Made by a program: the position numbers and the translations under genes. A stretch of 9,757 bases of DNA from an uncultured Eubacterium sp. (GTDB taxonomy: Bacteria; Bacillota; Clostridia; Eubacteriales; Eubacteriaceae). The stretch covers positions 1-9,757 of the forward strand of contig CACZTE010000120.1 of the NCBI GenBank assembly GCA_902784045.1, read 5' to 3'. Below, in pieces: positions 6,319 to 9,757 of this stretch; the first letter of the stretch is position 1, and each line of letters opens with the position of its first letter. The notes beneath the pieces are model-generated. The model had not been told where the DNA came from, ran no database searches, and was given only the letters and a program-made list of their open reading frames with translations.

Positions 6319-7803
6319 ATGATACAAAAGAAAAGTTTTTTTACAAAAGAACGCGTGATTTTCGCGGTGATTTGTTTGATATTGGATATCATCATTATTA
6401 TCATGGCCAACCGATTTTTGGCCTATTCTTATCTTCCTGCAATGATGCAAAGCGTTGTCGGGAACACATGGATGATGATGATGCTCTTTGCCCTCATCTG
6501 TTCGATTGCGGGGGTTGCCTTCAGCAAGAGCTATGATATGGCTCGAGCCTATTTTTTGGAGGCCGTCATTTTGATTGTGTGCGGTTTTTGGTTTGGCGTC
6601 AGCCGTGACGCGGTTTGCACCACGGATCCTACCGCGGCTCAGTTGCAGCTTTTTACGACGGCGCATATTTGCCTGACCATCGCGATGGTGGTTTTCCAAA
6701 TTGATATTGTGCTTAATCATCCCTTAGAGGTGTTGTTTTCAGGCAAAGCGGAGTCTTCTTCGACGGATATTTCCACTCTGTCGAGAAGTCAGAAAATCGC
6801 TTTAGCCGATACGCTGACCCAGGAAATCCGAAACAGCCGCGGAAGTGATGACTTTCTGATCGAGGCGAAGGCAAAGACCGCTGAACCCCTTCCCAAAAGA
6901 CCCAAAGTCGAATCTGACGAAGGACAGAAGCAGACGGCTGCCGACAAGATTGAGGGCATAAGCGGCGACGGCGCGGTGATGCAGCGTCAAAACCGGCGCT
7001 ATGCCGTGAATGTCGATGATGGCGAGACCATGCCTGCCATGCCAACGCGGGAAGGCTCTGACAAAACACCGATGCTGTCCAAAAAAGGCGAAAAGCCCGC
7101 AGAGAAAAAACCCAAGGCAGAGCCTTTAAGACCGGTGCCAGCGCAAGTTGATAAAAGCGCCTACAAAAAATCAGCGAGTCCGGCGGACAAGGCTGAATGG
7201 GATCCGGTGAAGGTGGCTATGGAGAGCGAAAACCTTGATAAGCAACACCGTCGTGAAAAACAGCAACAAGGGCAAAAACCGGAGAACCTCTCTGCGATGA
7301 CGGAGGTGATTTCTGAAGAGGCAATCCGGTCCGCCGCGAAAACGCGGAAGCCATCGAAATCCGTCACAACAACCGACGAGACAGCGCGGACAAAAAAAGC
7401 CGCGCCCAAATCCAAAGCGGCCGTTCCCGATGGAGCGAAAATCCGAAGCGCGGCGGTTTCCGGGCCTTCCGAAAGCCGCTTGACGGTCGAAGTGGTTGAC
7501 AAGGCATCTTCGAAGAAACCTCAACAGGTTCCCAAGGCCGGTGTTGCCGATGAAAAAGACAAAGCAGAAAAATCGCATGCAGGTGGCGCGAAAAAGGTGT
7601 TATCCGGCAAACAGGACAAGGCGTCTGCCAAACCGGAAAGCCAAAAGGCAGCAACATCATCGACCGCCGAACAGTCTGCCAAGCAGCAAAAAGGGACAGG
7701 TTCATCTTATGAACACATTGACATCGGGTGGGCCGATCCCAAAGCATTCCGGCGTAAGCGGCGGAAAAATTATCCTGTTCAGGAAACGAACAACGAAAAA
7801 TAG
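6319..7803 (+). CDS. Four-helix membrane protein with long charged low-complexity tail, unknown function
   Basis: I do not recognise the family of this 494-residue protein. The N-terminal 135 residues hold four hydrophobic segments, near 13-31, 50-68, 76-94 and 109-130, with a run of four Met in the second. The following 350 or so residues are rich in Lys, Ala, Glu, Ser, Gln and Pro, nearly free of aromatic and hydrophobic clusters, and so probably disordered. Both ends of the membrane part would be cytoplasmic, placing the tail inside. Order returns only near the end, in YEHIDIGWADPKAF followed by a basic RRKRRKNYP patch. AAGGAG (6308-6313) is 5 nt before the ATG at 6319; the in-frame GTG at 6313 overlaps that site and is not the start. 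It lies 176 bp after the phosphodiesterase gene, possibly co-transcribed. An envelope or cell-division scaffold role is possible but unsupported. Confidence 0.75.
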   Translation: MIQKKSFFTKERVIFAVICLILDIIIIIMANRFLAYSYLPAMMQSVVGNTWMMMMLFALICSIAGVAFSKSYDMARAYFLEAVILIVCGFWFGVSRDAVCTTDPTAAQLQLFTTAHICLTIAMVVFQIDIVLNHPLEVLFSGKAESSSTDISTLSRSQKIALADTLTQEIRNSRGSDDFLIEAKAKTAEPLPKRPKVESDEGQKQTAADKIEGISGDGAVMQRQNRRYAVNVDDGETMPAMPTREGSDKTPMLSKKGEKPAEKKPKAEPLRPVPAQVDKSAYKKSASPADKAEWDPVKVAMESENLDKQHRREKQQQGQKPENLSAMTEVISEEAIRSAAKTRKPSKSVTTTDETARTKKAAPKSKAAVPDGAKIRSAAVSGPSESRLTVEVVDKASSKKPQQVPKAGVADEKDKAEKSHAGGAKKVLSGKQDKASAKPESQKAATSSTAEQSAKQQKGTGSSYEHIDIGWADPKAFRRKRRKNYPVQETNNEK

Positions 7804-7842
7804 AACAATCCCTCAATCAGTGGATTCATGTCAGTCATTAAT

Positions 7843-7880
7843 AAATCCCCTTGGAAAAGTTATTCGCTCCAAGGGGATTT
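7843..7880. terminator. Stem-loop between convergent genes
   Basis: AAATCCCCTTGG (7843-7854) and CCAAGGGGATTT (7869-7880) form a perfect 12-bp stem with a 14-nt loop. It lies 40 bp after the tail protein gene and 35 bp after the pta stop on the opposite strand. The T-tract outside the stem is poor on both strands (GCTTTGTT on +), so U-richness comes mainly from the ATTT arm. It probably terminates both messages or protects their 3' ends. Confidence 0.75.
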
Positions 7881-7914
7881 GCTTTGTTGGGTGTTATGAT
7901 TATCTTTCGCGCGA

Positions 7915-8925
7915 TTAGCTCATGGAAGCAGTGACGAGGGCCATTTTGTAGACTTCGTCGGCGGTGCAGCCGCGGCTTAAATCGTTGATGGGGGCGTTTA
8001 AGCCTTGCATCACAGGACCGATGGCTTCGAATCCGCCGAGGCGGGCCGCAATTTTGTAGCCGATGTTTCCGGATTCGATCTGCGGGAAAATGAAGGTGTT
8101 GGCCTGACCGGCAACGGGAGAATCTTTGCATTTGGTTTTGGCGACGACGGGAGATACGGCGGCGTCAAATTGGAGTTCGCCGTCGATGGCTAGATCGGGG
8201 GCCATTTCTTTGGCGATTTCCGTGGCTTCGCGGGAGAGCGCGACGGTGCCGCCTTTGCCGGAGCCTTTGGTGGAGAAGCTTAACACGGCCACTTTGGGAT
8301 CGATGCCGAAGACTTTGGCGGTGTTGGCGGTTTCGATGGCGACTTCCGCGAGCTGTTGGGCGGCGGAGAGAACGACATTGCCGTCTTTGTCGAGGCGGTC
8401 TTTGTAGTCGATGTTGATGGCGCAGTCACCGAAGGCCAGGCGTTCTTTTTCTTCATTGCGTAGCATGATAAAGCAGGAGCTGACCAAATGAGCGCCGGGT
8501 TTGGTTTTGATGAGCTGCAGGGCGGGACGGACGGTGTCCGCGGTGGAATAGGTGGCGCCGCCGAGCAGACAGTCTGCTTTGCCCATTTGCACGAGCATGG
8601 TGCCAAAGTAGTTGCTTTGTTTTAAAGCGTCACGGACTTTTTTCATTTCCATTTTGCCGCGGCGCAGTTCGTACATTTTGTCGGCCATAGCGTCAAAGTC
8701 ATGATAGGTTTCAGGATCGATGATTTCGCATCCGTCAATGTTAAAACCGCCGTCAGCCGCGGCTTTGGCCACTTCGGGACCGTTGCCGACCAAAATGACG
8801 TTTAAGGATTTTTCGGTTGTCAGTTTTTCCGCTGAACTCAAAATACGTTCATCGGTGCCTTCGGTAAAGACAATGGTTTTGGGATTGGCTTGTAATTTTT
8901 CTTTTAAGTCAGAAAAAATGGACAT
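7915..8925 (-). CDS. pta: Phosphate acetyltransferase
   Basis: Pta (EC 2.3.1.8) interconverts acetyl-CoA plus phosphate and acetyl phosphate plus CoA. Together with acetate kinase it makes ATP during acetate formation. The 336-residue length is normal for the short single-domain type found in Bacillota. Family sequences are plain: TEGTDERIL (21-29), GGATYSTADTVRPALQLIK, SFSTKGSGKG, the NIGYKIAARLGG stretch and PINDLSRGC. Ser317 and Arg318 of DLSRG correspond to the CoA/phosphate-site Ser309 and Arg310 of the Methanosarcina enzyme. At the position of its proposed catalytic Asp316 this protein has Glu324, with an Asp one residue earlier (TADEVY). GGAGGG lies 7 nt before the ATG. No ackA gene is adjacent; pta is followed directly by a stem-loop and stands alone. 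Confidence 0.96.
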   Translation of the reverse strand: MSIFSDLKEKLQANPKTIVFTEGTDERILSSAEKLTTEKSLNVILVGNGPEVAKAAADGGFNIDGCEIIDPETYHDFDAMADKMYELRRGKMEMKKVRDALKQSNYFGTMLVQMGKADCLLGGATYSTADTVRPALQLIKTKPGAHLVSSCFIMLRNEEKERLAFGDCAINIDYKDRLDKDGNVVLSAAQQLAEVAIETANTAKVFGIDPKVAVLSFSTKGSGKGGTVALSREATEIAKEMAPDLAIDGELQFDAAVSPVVAKTKCKDSPVAGQANTFIFPQIESGNIGYKIAARLGGFEAIGPVMQGLNAPINDLSRGCTADEVYKMALVTASMS

Positions 8926-8973
8926 GGTATTACCCTCCTGTAAATTTGCGTTAAATGTTAACCATTCTTTACT

Positions 8974-8979
8974 ATTATA
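8974..8979 (-). promoter_or_regulatory. -10 box of the pta promoter
   Basis: A perfect TATAAT on the minus strand lies 49 bp before the pta start. No good -35 is found at 16-18 bp; the nearest TTGAAA (8987-8992) is only 7 bp away. The promoter may be weak or activator-dependent. Confidence 0.5.
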
Positions 8980-9000
8980 CCGCAGTTTTCAAAAAATATC

Positions 9001-9130
9001 TTGTTCTTAATTGACAAATTGTTATCATGGGCGAATGCGTCGGCGGCGCGCTCAACGCGGCGTGCTGGGCGTCCGGACTATTTTTTTGTTTTATCATCCG
9101 GGCAAATCATCCGGCAAAGCCTTTACCCAT
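9001..9130. other. Non-coding gap between pta and trxA with a short tandem repeat
   Basis: I see no credible gene here. A GC-rich block (9036-9078) ends in the palindrome GTCCGGAC (9071-9078), followed by TATTTTTTT on the + strand. Then ATCATCCGGGCAA (9093-9105) is repeated in tandem as ATCATCCGGCAA (9106-9117), one base shorter. Short open frames across it have no ribosome binding site. Confidence 0.4.
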
Positions 9131-9131
9131 C

Positions 9132-9158
9132 AAAAAAACCCGCTTCGGGCGGGCTTTT
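9132..9158 (-). terminator. Intrinsic terminator of trxA
   Basis: Read on the minus strand, CCCGC and GCGGG pair around CCGAA, and the stem can extend by a G-T wobble and A-T pairs. It is followed by seven T. It lies 29 bp after the trxA stop. The + strand also carries four T after the stem, so weak termination in the other direction is possible. Confidence 0.88.
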
Positions 9159-9186
9159 GCTGACGGATCAGTTTGGAATCACAGCC

Positions 9187-9495
9187 TTATTTCATTAAAC
9201 CCAACACTGCGTCTTTGGGGATAACGCCGGTGCTTCTGTTGACCAGTTCGCCGTTTTTGAAGACCAGCAATGTGGGAATGCTCATGATGCCGAAACGGCT
9301 CGCGAGTTCATTTTCTTCGTCCACGTTGACTTTACCGATGATGAATTCACTGTGTTCTTCGGCGATTTCATCGACAACCGGTGAGAGCATCTTGCAGGGA
9401 CCGCACCAGGCAGCCCAAAAATCCAACAATACCGGTTTGTCGGCACCGAGGACTTCGGTATCAAAATTGGCCGTTGTAACGGTTTTGACAGACAT
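9187..9495 (-). CDS. trxA: Thioredoxin
   Basis: This is a 102-residue cytoplasmic disulfide reductase that donates electrons to ribonucleotide reductase, peroxiredoxins and other targets and is itself reduced by thioredoxin reductase. The active site is the classical WCGPC (30-34). Other family residues are the buried Asp25 in LLDFWAAWC, the cis-proline Pro74 in SIPT, and the FKNGE turn (79-83). The length is slightly below the usual 105-108. AAGGAGG (9502-9508) lies 6 nt before the ATG, a near-ideal ribosome binding site. The gene has its own promoter and terminator, so it is a single-gene unit. No trxB is visible in the window. Confidence 0.97.
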   Translation of the reverse strand: MSVKTVTTANFDTEVLGADKPVLLDFWAAWCGPCKMLSPVVDEIAEEHSEFIIGKVNVDEENELASRFGIMSIPTLLVFKNGELVNRSTGVIPKDAVLGLMK

Positions 9496-9527
9496 AGTTT
9501 TCCTCCTTCTCTTTGCGTTGCCTTGCT

Positions 9528-9555
9528 ATTATACCATTTTGCTTTACGCTTTCAA
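9528..9555 (-). promoter_or_regulatory. Sigma-A-type promoter of trxA
   Basis: On the minus strand TTGAAA (9550-9555) is followed by a 16-bp spacer and a perfect TATAAT (9528-9533), 32 bp before the trxA start. Five of six -35 bases match consensus. Confidence 0.72.
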
Positions 9556-9697
9556 CAACAAATTTTTGGCCCGTTGTGAAACTGTATTTGGTGTCGGACG
9601 CGCAGGTCTATGGCAGATTTAGCGGTATCACGTGCAATTTTCGCGATGGCGGCTTACGCGTCCGGCGGTCGTGGGGCGGTTTTTTGCCGGAAACGCA
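9556..9697. other. Intergenic DNA with an 8-bp long-range inverted repeat
   Basis: CGGACGCG (9595-9602) and CGCGTCCG (9657-9664) are perfect 8-bp inverted arms separated by 54 bp. A + strand frame from GTG 9576 to TGA 9719 (47 codons) crosses it but has no ribosome binding site and no recognisable domain, so I do not call it a gene. The function is unknown. Confidence 0.35.
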
Positions 9698-9715
9698 TTT
9701 TTCACGTGTGAAAAA
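9698..9715. promoter_or_regulatory. Palindromic operator-like site
   Basis: TTTTTCACGTGTGAAAAA has perfect 8-bp arms (9698-9705, 9708-9715) around GT. A two-base centre makes it a better protein-binding site than an RNA hairpin. It abuts the -35 box of the outward promoter at 9716-9744, where a bound regulator could block or recruit RNA polymerase. I cannot match it to a known regulator. Confidence 0.5.
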
Positions 9716-9744
9716 ATGAAATCACGCTTAAATTGTGTTAAAAT
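9716..9744 (+). promoter_or_regulatory. Promoter facing out of the right edge
   Basis: ATGAAA (9716-9721) is followed by a 17-bp spacer and TAAAAT (9739-9744), preceded by TGT as an extended -10. The -35 matches consensus at four of six bases. The gene it serves would begin beyond the window. Confidence 0.5.
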
Positions 9745-9757
9745 GAGTGCATTAACG

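Noticed and set aside
7161..7816. Several long overlapping minus-strand frames under the low-complexity tail
   Set aside because: They arise because the repetitive, stop-poor codon use of the Lys/Ala-rich tail keeps the opposite frames open. Their compositions are Arg/Phe/Leu-rich and unlike proteins, and there are no ribosome binding sites.
8280..8606. 108-codon second minus-strand frame inside pta
   Set aside because: It is a Pro/Ser-rich shadow of the well-conserved pta frame.
9027..9224. 65-codon + frame running into trxA on the opposite strand
   Set aside because: It crosses the trxA terminator and the end of trxA antisense and has no ribosome binding site.
9576..9719. 47-codon + frame starting GTG after the trxA promoter
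   Set aside because: There is no ribosome binding site, no recognisable domain, and it ends inside the -35 box of the next promoter.
9742..9757. GAGTGC next to the right edge, resembling half of a CIRCE heat-shock operator
   Set aside because: The left half (TTAGCACTC) is absent at the required spacing, and the sequence after GAGTGC does not match.

Overview
The window looks like a chromosomal segment of a low-to-mid GC Gram-positive anaerobe or facultative anaerobe (Bacillota, probably a clostridial or Eubacterium-like lineage). The reasons are the strong AAGGAG/GGAGG ribosome binding sites at nearly every start, sigma-A-type promoters (TATAAT or TAAAAT, often with an extended TGn), a Bacillota-style Pta and SbcC, and a glycerophosphodiester phosphodiesterase with a multi-pass membrane domain. 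The species assignment is inference. There are no tRNA or rRNA genes, CRISPR arrays, insertion sequences or phage structural genes.

Layout, left to right. (1) Positions 2-1219, +: the C-terminal part of the DNA repair ATPase SbcC, cut by the left edge. (2) 1252-2889, +: a clear promoter, a possible 32-codon leader ORF whose stop overlaps the next start (TAATG), and a 499-residue polytopic membrane protein resembling GT-C glycosyltransferases. A bidirectional terminator follows at 3019-3064. (3) 3168-3875, -: an XRE repressor with a LexA/CI-like (S24) C-terminal fold that has lost the catalytic Ser and Lys. (4) 3876-4231: a 356-bp divergent intergenic region with repeated operator-like motifs, several hairpins and promoters in both directions. 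(5) 4232-6142, +: a membrane-anchored glycerophosphodiester phosphodiesterase. (6) 6319-7803, +: a four-helix membrane protein with a roughly 350-residue charged, low-complexity tail. (7) A perfect 12-bp stem-loop at 7843-7880 separates it from convergent pta (7915-8925, -). (8) trxA (9187-9495, -) lies upstream of pta with its own promoter and terminator. (9) The right end holds intergenic DNA with a perfect-arm palindrome next to an outward-facing promoter, whose gene lies beyond the window.

Functionally, this is mostly a set of independent units rather than one pathway: DNA end processing (SbcC), envelope or lipid metabolism (putative GT-C enzyme, GDPD, tail membrane protein), acetyl-CoA/acetyl-phosphate metabolism (Pta) and redox (TrxA). 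The most plausible regulatory link is between the degenerate S24 repressor and its own promoter, possibly extending to the divergent GDPD gene. I see no convincing evidence of a new multi-gene system. The items most worth following are the non-cleavable repressor with its operator repeats, the structured leader before the GDPD gene, the tail membrane protein, and the palindrome/promoter at the right edge.
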